Shown: positions 36,501-48,413 of the stretch, in pieces | Layout: the number at the start of each line of letters is the position of its first letter | Numbering within the stretch: the first letter of the stretch is position 1 | Origin: Channa striata | Taxonomy: Eukaryota > Chordata > Actinopteri > Anabantiformes > Channidae | Assembly: GCA_033026295.1 (NCBI GenBank) | Contig: CM065173.1 | Coordinates: 17,732,517 to 17,796,516, forward strand | DNA length: 64,000 bases | Direction of reading: 5' to 3' | Position numbers and translations under genes: made by a program | The notes under the pieces: model-generated | Database searches by the model: none | The model's input: only the letters and a program-made list of their open reading frames with translations | What the model was told of the DNA's origin: nothing

Positions 36501-39500
36501 CAAACCTGCAAAAATACGATTGGAACTTCTGTTAAAACAGCAATTTAGATCTTCAAGAACTAGCTCAGGAAAGAAACTATGACTGTGTGTGCCTTCAACA
36601 TTAGAAGCTGACCCTGGAACAGTGCAGGCTGTACAGCTGAGACATAGTAAAATGCACTGCGGAAAAGAACGAGCGTAGCACAGATGACAACTTGACTGCA
36701 GCAGCGGGATCTCGTGTCTCCTTCCAGGCCAGGCAGGTAGCGACACAACTCCTTCACTCTCTGCAGCATGTCCACATAACTCCTAGTCCACACACACAAA
36801 CACATAAAACTTTTAACACTTTAAAAGTAAATAATACACAGAGTGCCACTGACATAAACAATCTACTTTTTAAAATTGTATTATAATCATTTTGTAATGT
36901 CTATTATTAACCTTCTATTTTTTGAACTAAGCTGTGTTATATTATGTAATACACCAGCAACTTTTAAAAATATTCCTACATAACTGTTTTTGATTTGCAT
37001 GTATTGTACTGAAAACATTGTCTTGCAAAAAATGTATATATGATCTAGTCTGTGGTGTCTTTTTGTTGATAGCAGACTATTTACAGTCTATAGACATTAC
37101 AGTTCAGCAAGATGCAACAATAGACTCCAAAATGGCAGTAATTTTGAACCCCTTACAAACACTAAACATTATGGTCATCAATAATATATTGGAATTACTT
37201 AAGAGCTGTTCTATTAGAATGCATTTGATTTAAAAAATATTATAGTATTATAGGTTGATATAATATGTTACACCCCTGTGGCATCTTTCTGACCCCTTCG
37301 ATAAGTTAGTCTGTTTTTTAATTATCTAACCATGTGACTAAATCTACTCTATTCCTACGCACCTAATAAATACTTAGGTCTAAATAAATAATAAAAACAC
37401 AAAAAATATTGCAAAAGTCAATTGAATTCAAAACAACACTGAAAACTGTACAAGCTGAATGCAAAGCAGATTAATAGACTACCTTTGTCCCTTGTCCCCC
37501 TGCCACTCGCAGCGAGCTCCAACCACAGAGAGAATATCTAACAGTCTCTCCCAAGGTTCTGCTACCACTGATGATTTCTCTGACAGGCCATCAATCACAT
37601 AACGCTGGGAGCCACGAGACACATTGGGAGATTTTAAAGAGCCAGTGTCTTGAGAGGCTGAGAATAATGAAAAAAAAGAAAGAAAATTTCACTGTAGGGC
37701 CAGAAATCTTGAAATTCCATGTGATCCCACAGGTGACATAACAAGAGAGAATGGGAAAGAACATCAGCATAGTGAAAGATTTACCTTGTATCTGTACAAC
37801 AGGTGAGGGTCCACGGGTAACATAACCAATATAGAATTCAGCTGCTTTCAGCATGTACTTCTGCATCAGACTGGCAGGGAGGCGCATGTCCATGTTGTTC
37901 ATGACCAAGGGAAGGACATCACACACTGTAATAGTGAAAATTTTGAATAAAGGGAGACTTTACTCAAAACAAACGCAAAAGCAAGCAAACTTTAAATAAA
38001 GTGTTTCACTGACCAAAAAGTTTTCTGAAGCAGTTGACGGGAGTCTCCACATTCTCTGATGCCTCTGCTTCCAACAATGTCTCTCCTAGATTGACCTAAA
38101 AAAGAAAATAACATAATAATAACAGCCAATTGACTGTTTAGATGCTATTTATTTTAAGGTAAATTGTCAAAAAAGTGTCAGGTTTTATTAATTTACCCCA
38201 TGTTGGACCACAGACTCTGGAAAGCGCTTTAGAAGAAGCAAGAGCATCTCTGCTTTCTCCAAAGTGTTAAAACACTGCTCTGTGGCTTTTAACAGCATCT
38301 CACACTGCACACGACCAGGTAGTGTCTCAAAAAGCCCTGGGAGACAACCACACACATAAAAGATTAAAATGTCTTCAACTTTACAAACCATGTATGCATG
38401 TTCTGTACACTGGCAATAAAAAGTTTGGAAACACCAAGACATTGTTGTGGGTTTACATTTAAATGTGACCTAATTAAAGCTGAAACACACAAAAAAATGT
38501 ATAGTTTATCTGTAATGCTTTAATCAGCACGTAAATGATTCCAAACATTGAAAGTTTTTTATTTTTAGTTTTTTGTTTAGTTTTACAAAACAACTACTAT
38601 ACGCTAAAAAGACTGAAGACTTTGAATCTATGTATTTTTATCCACATTTCAAGTGTGGATGCTCTTAAAATGGTCATGTATGTCCATCTTTAAAATAAGT
38701 TAATGTAATAGACTAATATATATTTATGTTTGACTTTTGCCAAGGAATGACCTTCCATTCAGTGTTAATTAGAACTCACAATAACCCCTTGAAATATAAC
38801 CTTTAACATGTACACTATCATATCCAGAGATGGATGGATTGAAAACACAGAGGACATCTCAGGTGCACATTTGCCCATGAAGACAGGTACTTATGAGTGC
38901 TCTTGAAAAACAGACAACTCACTGATCCTGAATTGGCTACATTACTAAATAAAACGAGAGAGAATCTGTTTCTAAAGAAACAAAACCCTACTAATGTTGT
39001 CAAATCTAAATGAAAGTTTGTAGTAGAGCAAGACTTTTATAAAACTGTAGAGTTTAGATGACTTAAACAACGTCTTGTGAAGTGATGAGCCAAACTTTGA
39101 GTTGTTCCAAGTAGATCCAGGTAAATAACACATGTCAAACATGGAGCTAATGTTTTTTTATTGAAGTAAAGTTTAATATGCAAATTTGATTTGACCATTA
39201 TTCTGTGCACAAATATACTTTATTTATATTTACAATCATTTGAATGAATTAAACAAACCAATAGCAACTACATAAGGGTGTGGCTGTTTCTAAACCTTTC
39301 CAGTGTATATTAGTGTCTGTTAAACACCTCTTACCTCGCAGAAACTGTGCATGTTTGTCTTGAGAGTCACTACGCAGGGCAGACGTGATGACACCAATCT
39401 CCCGCCACACAATGGGCTGATCAGGAAAGTTTATAAAGCTAAGAAATGGATAAATAACTGGAAACTGTTAGCACAGGCTCAGCACACAGTAGTTAACTCA

Positions 39501-39995
39501 AGTTCTGTATAGATAAGGAAAAAACAATGATTTATTTTCATATCCAATAAAGACAATGACTATTATATGAATTGATTTTGTTATTTCTGTAAAAGAAAAA
39601 AAGCCTGATCGTTGCAGTATTTAGAGGCATGGTATGTTGTAACTCACATGTCATAGAGTAGTCTGCCTGCAGGAGATGTCCTTTCTGCATTGCGTTCAAT
39701 GATGTACATTTCATACTGTCAAAACATCCGAAACCCATTATGACAATATTACTCAAAACAGAAGATCGTCAAATTTTAAACAAGTACAGATGCTTTACAC
39801 GGTTTACTAGAGGAATTCGTGGAACCCCCGTTATTATCTTGTATTATAATTAAAGTTGTATGTTACCTGTATGTTGAAGTCTGCAGGATAAAGCGTTCGG
39901 GCAGTTATGAGCCAAGCTTTGGCCGCACATGGATCGTCAGAAACAAGCTCCCGGGCTCTTTTCACCAAAAACTCGCAGTCTTTTTGCGCTGACAT
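30508..39995 (-). CDS. INTS10: Integrator complex subunit 10
   Basis: Seventeen coding exons (minus strand): 39995-39867, 39715-39648, 39438-39335, 38336-38197, 38095-38014, 37925-37785, 37657-37483, 36782-36613, 36505-36366, 36209-36056, 33761-33679, 33533-33378, 32337-32229, 32129-32050, 31907-31745, 31604-31511, 30664-30508. They total 2145 bp and 714 aa, with every phase consistent; human INTS10 is 710 aa. The protein belongs to the INTS10-INTS13-INTS14 arm of Integrator, the nuclear complex that cleaves nascent RNA of snRNA and other Pol II genes. It is a helical-repeat protein without an enzymatic motif. Signature stretches are MSAQKDCEFLV, LYPADFNIQ, HKKRKLADGREKTM, LLPCTSKA and YENFFNYVT. 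The start was set at MSAQ by family; an in-frame ATG 54 bases upstream would extend it. Intron 11 uses a GC donor. Confidence 0.97.
32755..32880 (+). mobile_element. Degenerate Tc1-like transposase fragment in INTS10 intron 12
   Basis: GTCAAACACGGTGGACGTTA followed by TTGCATCAGGCACTGGAGC and AGTTGGAGGAAGGAAGTGAA resembles the stretch of Tc1-like transposase around the central catalytic Asp. The flanks from about 32370 contain further transposon-like phrases (GCAAAAGTTTCCATCCCC), but ends could not be set. Confidence 0.4.
34378..35368. mobile_element. Non-autonomous DNA transposon with inverted ends, INTS10 intron 10
   Basis: The left end reads ACCGTAAATTCTGGACTATA and soon AAGCCGC; the right end reads GCGGCTTATGGTCCGGAA then AATACGTA, which is its inverted counterpart. 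A TA dinucleotide borders each end. The 990-bp interior has no transposase. It carries five diverged copies of a unit like CCTCCTGYGCACTGAAACC at about 34861, 34898, 34946, 34998 and 35036. The family is one I have seen in fish DNA but cannot name with certainty. Confidence 0.7.
35765..35925 (+). mobile_element. 3' end of a fish retroposon, INTS10 intron 10
   Basis: GTGATAGACTGGTGACCTGT then CCAGGGTGTACCCCGCC, CTGAGATAGGCTCCA and AGGATAAGTGGTTACAGA are blocks of the same abundant fish retroposon tail seen at 5608-5940, but better preserved at the 3' end. No 5' head is visible, so this is a truncated insertion. Confidence 0.7.
38406..39307. mobile_element. Tc1/mariner-type element filling INTS10 intron 3
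   Basis: The left end is TACACTGGCAATAAAAAG then TTTGGAAACACC. The right end read on the other strand is TACACTGGAAAGGTTTAG then AAACAGCCACACC. These form inverted repeats of about 30 bases, bounded by TA. The 902-bp body has no intact transposase. The element occupies about 90% of the 998-bp intron, leaving 27 bases to one exon and 69 to the other. Confidence 0.7.
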
Positions 39996-41190
39996 TTTAC
40001 TCACATCAACCAAGCATCTGCTGCCAGAGGCGACAGTCTCAAACCACACACAACTAGGACTGTAATTTCATAAATATGGTAAGTCATACGCACCGCATTA
40101 TGGATGCGTTCAGGTGCGAGCAGTAGTCAACGTTAACGTCAAGCTAAAGAGAAGCTTTTAGGGCGAAATATAACAATAACCCACCGCTAAAAACACAGGA
40201 ATGCTAACAATATATAAAGCTAACTAGGCAACGTTGACTTTCTTACTACTGACATGTATGCTAGAATAGTTCAGCAAAGTGTGCTTTATTTTTCACTTAT
40301 CTTATATACACATAATAACCACACACAGCTCGAATACAAAGAAAAAATCGTTGAAATTTCCAACGCTGAAGCTAAAATTCTAACAGCACTTTTAACGTAA
40401 ATCTAATGTTACACTGTAGTCGTAAAATACAAGCTACGTCCTGCTTTACGACCAACGTTTGCAGCACTGCATGGTGGGATATTTGCGTCATAACAAAACG
40501 TCAGTAGTTCATGTGGACTTTTTATTTAGCATATGTTTTGCCTTTAAACATTAAAGGTTATTTACAAACCTAAATTATCATTTATTGTTATCACTTTACT
40601 AATAATGGCCAAATGAAAATTCATGAAGCATTGACGCTTTAAATCAATTTGGTCCAGTCAAGGGCATAGCTTCGCGAGGCTTTATTTGCTCAACTAAGCC
40701 ATCTGCTGGACAGAAAGAATTAAACAGGCCAAGCTGGTCATTGTAATATGGTTTGTGTATGCTTTGAAATTGTAATAGATTCAAGGAGAAGTCGAAATAA
40801 TAACATAAGGGATGAGGAAAGGGAACGTGGTTTGTAACTTTATTAATTTTTGTTTAGTAATAACACATTTTCAACAGCTGTTGGACTTAGCCAATTCGAA
40901 TACCGAAACACGTGAACCAGGCACGTACCACGTGGCCGGTTCAGTCAAGCCTCGACGGAATCTTAGTCTCATGAGATCATCGAAACAACCTTCCATACGC
41001 GCTTCGTAAAACGTTTCGTGGGTTACCGTACAGGCGCCCCGAAGTCTCGGCACAACTTTACTCCCATGACTACATTTTACATAGTGCAATTGAGCTGTCC
41101 AAATCTACAAACTAATTAAGAAGCACTGTAAACCCAGATGTAGCCCTATCCATATGTTCCTAGATCTACGGTAGTGCGCATGCGCCAAAG
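39996..41190. promoter_or_regulatory. Divergent promoter region of INTS10 and SLC25A51
   Basis: The two genes point away from each other with about 1.2 kb between the INTS10 ATG and the inferred SLC25A51 first exon. Motifs seen are a CTCF-like site at 40697-40709 (AGCCATCTGCTGG), two CACGTG E-boxes at 40909-40914 and 40929-40934, and a palindromic NRF1 site at 41175-41186 (TGCGCATGCGCC). All are sequence matches without binding evidence. Confidence 0.5.
41175..41186. promoter_or_regulatory. NRF1 binding-site consensus
   Basis: TGCGCATGCGCC matches the NRF1 consensus YGCGCAYGCGCR at all but its last base. NRF1 controls many nuclear genes for mitochondrial proteins, which fits its place just before the inferred first exon of the mitochondrial carrier SLC25A51. 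Confidence 0.7.
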
Positions 41191-41303
41191 ACCCATCGCT
41201 GGGTCACCTGCTCCAGAAACGACCTACAGTGGTGGCACAGACAGTCTGCAAGAGCTGCACTTTACCTGTCCGAGGACAGGACAACGGTTGGTGTACAATG
41301 CAG
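41190..41303 (+). other. Inferred non-coding first exon of SLC25A51
   Basis: The exon ends in a strong donor, AATGCAG|GTAAAG, at 41303. The next acceptor (TATTTTACAG) ends at 43418, and the coding exon begins at 43419. The 5' limit is a guess from the NRF1 site. A 2.1-kb 5'UTR intron follows. Confidence 0.45.
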
Positions 41304-43418
41304 GTAAAGACTGAATTATGACCCCCGCATAAATGTGACCTAAATGTTAAGACAGTTGCGGTGCACGCAGATCCCCCAATAATAAGCAGTTGGTTAGCGC
41401 TTGTACGTTTTGACTCTGATTATGCTAACCACTTAGCATGCTAGCAGCCAAATGTTTTCCTGCAGAGTGCAGCCATTGTGTGTGTGTGTGTGTGTGTGAG
41501 AGATCCTGTGTCAGAGCTTCTTTTAACTTAAAGAGTAATATATATAACATTGACGGATAGGAGTAAACTCAGTAACTGGCAGTGCTGAGTTGGCTAAGTA
41601 TGCTAACAACCATCATAGCAATTGTGAGTGAGCCTGTTGAGCTAAGCAACATGCTTGTCTGTGGGTGTGTTATAAGCTATTTATACAGTAACAGACATAG
41701 CTTTGTGTCCTTGTGATGGAACTGTGAACTGAGATCAGGCTTTATGTCTGTATCAATGAAGGGATTGACAGTGGAAAAACAGCCACGACGCGACGAACTA
41801 AGCTAGTGACTGCGAGCTCCAGTAAAGTGGTGCGTTAAGGGCGTGTACGTCATATAATACGTTGAAAGTAATCATTACCTTGCAGCCTTGCTGTCTTTTA
41901 TCGAAATATTCTTATTTATCTCTAATGTATTTTAAATTCACTTTCATTTTATTGGTGCCAAGCACTCATAAGTATCCAACCAACATGAGCTTACACGACA
42001 ACATAAATGTTAGTTGCTGTTTTATTAAGTATAAACTTAAACGTTAGCATAACATTATTATTTTGCAAATACAAAACGCTGTCTTCTATCTCAGGCTTTG
42101 CAGATAATTCTTCAAAAACAGTTTAATGTCTTATAGTCACTAAATCTAATAAAACCTCTTATAAATTCTGCACAGTTTAGAAAAAAACACTCAATGTTTA
42201 ATGAACAGTAGAGAATAAAATGGGCTTTAATTCTCAATTTCATGTAAATTGCAAACAAAGTTTTTTCTTACCTGCGAAACCACTAAACCAACCTGTTTTT
42301 ATAGCTGACGGTAATGTGCCTGAGCAAATTTGTGAACAAAAGGATCTCTGCTTTGTAGTCAAATTCTGCTTCACAAAAGGCTGCATTAAAGTTCACTGCT
42401 ATCCTCAGTGTAAATATCATAATGTGACTGTTATCTAAAATGAGAGAATAACTTTATTCATTCTTGCACTTGTTGCAATTCTTTCTTGCTAGAAAAGTTG
42501 TAGACCTAAATGTTTTTCAATTTTTATATAGCTGTCAGGAAATTTAGTGGAATAAATTATACAATATTTTCCTGTGAAGTGTGGCGGAGTTAAAGAATAA
42601 AGTAACATAAAATTATAATACTCAAGGAAAATGCAAATACCTTGTTACTGTACTTAAGTGTACAGTATTTTAAAAATGTGGCAGCTTAGTTTGCATCCTA
42701 ACATGGCACAGTGTCATGTCGTGTGATATTTTGGTTTACACACTGTGACCTCTAATGACCTTCTCGAAGCTCTATATTTAGGCAACTCATAGACAAGTCG
42801 TTTTATTACAAAATTCACATCCTTTTTAAGCACTTTTATTTGAACAGATTTGTAATAACCAGCGCCACAGAAGGTGCCACAAGTTTATTTTCTGCTTTAA
42901 AAAAATCAACACAGTTACAAACTTAATCTCAGACACCTGGTGCTTTGTAATGTATATCAAAAGAAGAGATCTTGTGTCACTATTTGTACACTCCTCCCCC
43001 ATGACTAAGCTAAACTTATCAGTCTATTCAGTTGCACAACTTTATCAGTGTTTAATATTGAGGTCAACGTAGTTAGTGGAATCATACTGGAGTGCATTAT
43101 AAGGATTTTTTAAATAAAATTCCTTATTTTTAACTTTTTTTCTAATGCATTCCAGTATGTCTGAATTACCTAGTTTGACTCCAATAATATTTACACAGTA
43201 GAATTAGCGTCTTTCTGACTTTTACAACCTAAAAGATGAATAAAAGTAGAATTCATAACAAACCATGTGATTGCATTATATTCCACAGGTTTTGTTTTGC
43301 AAAGATGCCTTAAAATTTATTGAAAAACATAATGATAATTGCTAAATTTATTAATAACAGATTATCCTTGTCCTTATCTGTTGTTTGCTCTGTTTCATTC
43401 AAGTTATGTATTTTACAG
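41304..43418. other. Inferred 5'UTR intron of SLC25A51
   Basis: AT-rich DNA with a (GT)n microsatellite at about 41477-41498. No other feature was recognised. Confidence 0.5.
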
Positions 43419-43424
43419 AAGACC

Positions 43425-43439
43425 ATGGTACTGATGTGA
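43425..43439 (+). promoter_or_regulatory. Upstream ORF in the SLC25A51 leader
   Basis: In the leader of the coding exon an ATG in strong context (GACCATGG) opens a four-codon frame (M-V-L-M) that stops at TGA. It lies about 50 bases before the main start and could reduce its translation. Confidence 0.5.
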
Positions 43440-43475
43440 TGCTGGAGGACCAGGCTGTTGTGCACCGAGCCTCCC

Positions 43476-44411
43476 ATGGCTGCTAGCACCATGGACTCTG
43501 AGTCAGCCCGGACACCTCAGCCTCAGGCTGCTCTGACTAAAGGTGGCCGCTCCCTGCTGCCTGCAGGAGCTCTCACTGCCAGGCTGAGCCCTCAAGGGAA
43601 GCACTATGTCTGTGGCTCCATTGCAGCATTTACCAATATTGTTGTTACCTTCCCTATTCAGAAGGTGCTGTTCCGACAGCAGCTGCACGGCGTGTTGGCC
43701 ATCGAGGCGGTACGGCAGCTCCAGAGGGATGGCCTGAGGAATCTTTATCGGGGCCTCCTACCCCCACTGCTACAGAAGACCACTACAGTGGCCATCATGT
43801 TTGGTCTGTATGAAGACTTCTCTAGAGTCTTACTAGAGCGGGCCAATAACAGTGGTGTGCCAGAGCTGGTCACACGCAGCTTTGCTGCAGCAATGGCAGG
43901 AACTGCAGAGGCAATCTTGACACCCTTTGAGCGTGTACAGACCCTACTACAAGACCATCGGCATCACGGGCGCTTTAACAACACAGCCCACACCTTCCGG
44001 ACACTTGTGACTGAGTATGGTGTCAGAGAGTGCTACCGTGGCCTCATACCCATACTCCTTCGTAATGGCCCCAGCAATGTGCTCTTTTTTGGACTCCGAG
44101 GGCCCATTAAGGAGCAGCTTCCAGAAGCCACTACCCGGGCAGGTCACTTGGTTAATGATTTTGTGTGTGGAGGGGTCCTGGGGGCTGCCCTTGGCATCAT
44201 GTTCTATCCATTAAATGTGGTAAAGTCCAGGGCTCAGTCTCAGGTTGGTGGAGCCTTTCAGCCTTGCAGGGAAGTGTTGCTAACAGTGTGGAGAGAGAGA
44301 GGTGGCAGTTTAGCTATGCTTTTCAGAGGGGCCCACCTCAACTACCACCGGTCACTCCTCTCCTGGGGGATCATCAATGCCACTTATGAGCTACTGCTAA
44401 AGCTCATGTGA
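43476..44411 (+). CDS. SLC25A51: Mitochondrial NAD+ transporter SLC25A51 (MCART1)
   Basis: One uninterrupted coding exon, 311 aa from the first Met (MAAST) or 306 aa from MDSESA at 43491; human is 297 aa and starts MMDSE, so the second start is plausible. The protein imports NAD+ into the mitochondrial matrix across the inner membrane. Three carrier repeats are visible, each with a modified signature: PIQKVLFRQ, PFERVQTLL and PLNVVKSRAQ. Family stretches NLYRGLLPPLLQKTTT, FFGLRGPIKEQLP and FRGAHLNYHRSLLSWGI match the human carrier. SLC25A52, a primate retrocopy, is not an option in fish. It lies tail to tail with FRMPD1, also its neighbour on human 9p13. Confidence 0.95.
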   Translation: MAASTMDSESARTPQPQAALTKGGRSLLPAGALTARLSPQGKHYVCGSIAAFTNIVVTFPIQKVLFRQQLHGVLAIEAVRQLQRDGLRNLYRGLLPPLLQKTTTVAIMFGLYEDFSRVLLERANNSGVPELVTRSFAAAMAGTAEAILTPFERVQTLLQDHRHHGRFNNTAHTFRTLVTEYGVRECYRGLIPILLRNGPSNVLFFGLRGPIKEQLPEATTRAGHLVNDFVCGGVLGAALGIMFYPLNVVKSRAQSQVGGAFQPCREVLLTVWRERGGSLAMLFRGAHLNYHRSLLSWGIINATYELLLKLM

Positions 44412-47400
44412 GAGGTAATGAAGTTGATAAAATATATAAGTAGGAGTAAAAGGCATTTAAAGAGGAAATACCTGTATGGAGTGATAGAGCCAGTTTGTTC
44501 AGATGACAGAAATCTGAATTGCTTACATTGAGTGTTTCCATGACTGACGGATAGCAGTGACACTGCACTTCTGGGGCCAACAGTCCGTGTGAAATAACCA
44601 CCTGCCATTATGACTGTTTACTGTTGTCAAAGTATTAAAAACATTACACATATGTAAGCCTATAAAACACTTGTGCCAGGGTCCAATTTGGATGCCCTTG
44701 TTTGCTTAGTCCATACATTTTGTGCAGCCACACTTATTGTTTCAGTAAAAAATATTTGGCTGTAAGAAAAGCTGTTTTTTTTGTAAGTGCTGTGTGCTGT
44801 GGTGTTTTGTAGACAGTCTGTCTGTCTGACCAAAATCCCTTTTCCATGAAGCAAAAACCTGTCACTTAATTCAAACAGTGTGACCATTGACACGCCCTAA
44901 GAATTCATGTCAAAGAGTGTTGTAATGGTCCTTACATTTCTCTTTGTGTTCAGTATCAAACTATTCTTTGTAAATGGTGATGAGATCAAAAGTAAAAGAG
45001 AAATGGAAAATGATTGTAGTGTATGTGATTTTAAATGTTCTTGGAAATACTGTCTAGCACATATTGATAGGTTGTTTTGAAATTTCTCCTTTAAGATTAA
45101 GTGGGGCAATGTTTTGTCATGTTGCCGGCATTGCCCATTTATGACCCCTGTTATCTGTCAGACCTGGACCTTACCTTTTAAAATTTTATATTGAGGGAAG
45201 AGGGAGAAGTAATCTCAAAGTAAATGCCTCCGCTAAGTACAAGGCTTCTTTGTTGTTTATTTGGCAGCTTTGATAATAAGAACAATTGTTTTTGACAATG
45301 CATTATTGCATTCTTTTCGGTATTTGGGCTTTTTTTTTATATATAAACAATATCCTACATTTTATACATGTATCTTTCTCCCTTTGCACAGATTTTTTCT
45401 CTCACGCCTGTGCTCTTCCCTAACTCTAATATCTGTTGACTTAATTGCTTCAGGTTTAAGCTTGAGTAGATACAGTCACCATCCAGCAGCTCTGAGTGTA
45501 AAAACAGCCCGTCGAGAAAAGGAATCCTGCTTGGACCCTCAGAGAGACCCTGAGCAGTAATAGTGTTCAATGGCACAAGGAGCGCAAGCTGCCACTTAAA
45601 TGGTCCATTTGGCCTGTTTAACTCTTTTCATTTTGACTGTCCAGTCTTTTCAGGATTTTCCAGTTGATTATTATCATTTTCATTAAAGCATGAGTAATGA
45701 AATTATTATGAAAATATTGAAAGGTCAGTTCATTAAAAACGTTGACAGTGAATTCGTTCTGCTATGTGTGCTTTAATGATATTTGTGTCGGCTTACAATT
45801 AGTTTTACTTTTGTAACTTGAAACCTCCGCAGCAGTGCTTTACATGTTACAACATGTCAGTCCTGTTCCAAATATGCACAGGAAATACATTCTTTGTAAT
45901 TACTTCACTTAAACAGGATTACCATTAAAATGTTATGATATAGTCAAGCTAAATAGACTCATAAAGGATACTATGTATTTGACAGTACAAATGGCACCAC
46001 TACACTGTCTCACCCTGTGTGTCCAGTAAAGAGTGGGACTATTTAAATACTGAGTCAAGAAGTCAGATGGCAGATAATGATCAGATTAAGGCCAATCTGA
46101 TACGGGGACTTTGCATCAGCGACATTTGAGCTGTTGTATTTTCAAAGCCTCTCAGCGTTCTTGGCATTTCTCCCACACGTCTTACATGAAATCTTCATGT
46201 TTTTACACTCAAATTCATAATTGCTGCCTAATTAGTAATGAGGAGACCAGATATAAACAGATGAACTATTAAGACTGCTTAGACTTATTGTCAGACACTG
46301 ATTCTGTGTTTTAATTTAAAATTTGCTTTATGGTTTTAATGTTAGGCTAGAATAACAGCTATCAGTATGTTGTCTTCTGATCTAGTACAGTAAATAAACA
46401 TAAAAATTAAGATCACTAATGGTTAACTGGCCTGTAGACAAATCCAAACACTTGGACATCCAACATTATTAAGTTCAGTGTGTGATTTATTCCCAAACAA
46501 TACATTTCCTGGTACATCGACTTCATTTGTACGTGCGTACGGAAAAATGCTCACGTTGAAACATGATGTCCTCTCGGAAATGAAATGCTGTTGTACAAAT
46601 TTGCCAAAATGAAAATAACAAAATAGGTGACACAGGACCCTCCACTGTCGGATCATATTTGATAAACCACTAGATGCTCCTGAGATTTACAGCATGTCTT
46701 TATGTTAGTGCTATGATGCACACTGCGAATGGACATTACCTACATAGCAAGTGGAAGCTCTGAAATCTCACGTAAGAGACTTGTCACATTTTTTCAGCAG
46801 ATCCACATTGTCAAAATTTACCTTAGTCACCTGTTTAGTAGATCATTTATACTACCTATGTGGTTATGAACACTTTTGTTCACACTTCTGGATATGAACA
46901 CACACTTATTTTTGTATAAGCCGCTGCTCATTGACTTGGCTGAATTACCTTCCTGTTGTCATAGGTGGCTCAAGTAAATCCTCAAATGAGCTTACGTTGT
47001 GTGATATGGACAAGCTGATTTGTGAACACTGTACAGAAGCTAATTGATCGAGCAATGCAATAATTTTACTGACAATTCACTTACATCAGCATAGACAGGA
47101 GTCCTAATACTGACAAAAGCTAATGCCATGCAACTTCGCTGTATGTTTTAATTCCTAATACAGAAAAAAACAAGTCAACATTCCAATAAAAGAAAGCACC
47201 CCACAGATTCAGACAAACATAATGCAGCTATCGTTTTTAATTTCAACACAAAAACCAAGAGTACAGTGTGTGAGAAGTTTGTATTTGCATAGCCATAAAC
47301 TAAGGTTGGGACAGAAGAGGACACAGAGATATACACGTATATCTACAGTTCTGGCCCCAGCGTACAGCAGTCACTCATGTCATGTGGTGTATGAAAAGAG

Positions 47401-48413
47401 GAGACTGTAGTGGGGAACAGTTGTGGCTCAGTGTTTGAAGACTTTGGATATTTGCTACATCTGGACAAAGGTTAACAGTCACCCTTGTGCCTCGTCAAAA
47501 ATGATATTTAACTACATAAAGAAGGTCCTCTGCTTTGCCTTGTGGGGCCCCCCACACATTCCCAGAAAATATATCTGTAGTGTCCTTTGGATGAAAACTA
47601 GATGTTGTAATACTGCATACGCTTGGGTGATTATTTTCATGAAGCATTCACTCGGAGTCTGTCAGGATCAGGAAAGGGGTAGAAAACAGTTTACACAAGA
47701 TTATGTGTCTCAAAAAAAGGTGCAATCTGTAACAGTCAAAAGTGCTCTCCCTGCTTTGTAATGGTACTTTAGATCCCATTTATATGTAACTGTAATTAAA
47801 AAACAAAAGGAAAGTGCAGTCGCTGCACATATAAACAAATCATTTCATTGCTGTAATAAAATAATATTTTCTCTATTTTTTTCAGTAATACATACCAGAG
47901 TAATAAACTTGAAAAATTACCGTGTACAGATTACACCTTGTGGAGTGGAAAAATCTTTCAAGCAGCAAAAAGAAAACATAATACTGTCTCAAAGAGAGGG
48001 AAAAATAAAAATTCCAGTGACATCCATAGGTTTTTTTTTTTTCACCAGAGATCTGCACATCACAGAGCATGGTGCAAATATTGTAAAAATAAATACATAA
48101 ATACATACATGGGTATTCAATCCTTACATACACATATTGTATCATAAAATAAGAGAAATATAAGATAATTACAAAATTCATATGTACAAATGCATAGTCC
48201 ATATGGTTTCAAGAAGAGGCCAAGCAATGACATTTCCTTCATTTCGGGTTTTTGTTTCACATGTGTTTTCAATGTGGGTCTGTGTAATGTGGGTTTATGT
48301 TTATGTGCTGTCGTGTGCATGGCACTTACTGTACAGGAACGCAGGGGTAACGCACTGGTCACTCTCGGCTCATATCAGAGTCAGTGGGTTGTTAGAGGCT
48401 AAAAGTTCACAAG
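44412..48413. other. Convergent 3' region of SLC25A51 and FRMPD1
   Basis: Four kilobases of AT-rich DNA without coding support, between a plus-strand and a minus-strand stop. It should hold both 3'UTRs. EXOSC3, DCAF10 and TRMT10B, which lie between these genes in human, are absent here. Confidence 0.6.

Noticed and set aside
46660..46680. ACCACTAGATGCTCC as a CTCF site
   Set aside because: It lacks the GGC core and matches only half of the motif; a similar partial match near 54345 was dropped for the same reason.
47200..48400. Plus-strand open frames opposite the FRMPD1 3' end
   Set aside because: AT-rich 3'UTR sequence without a splice pattern or family similarity.
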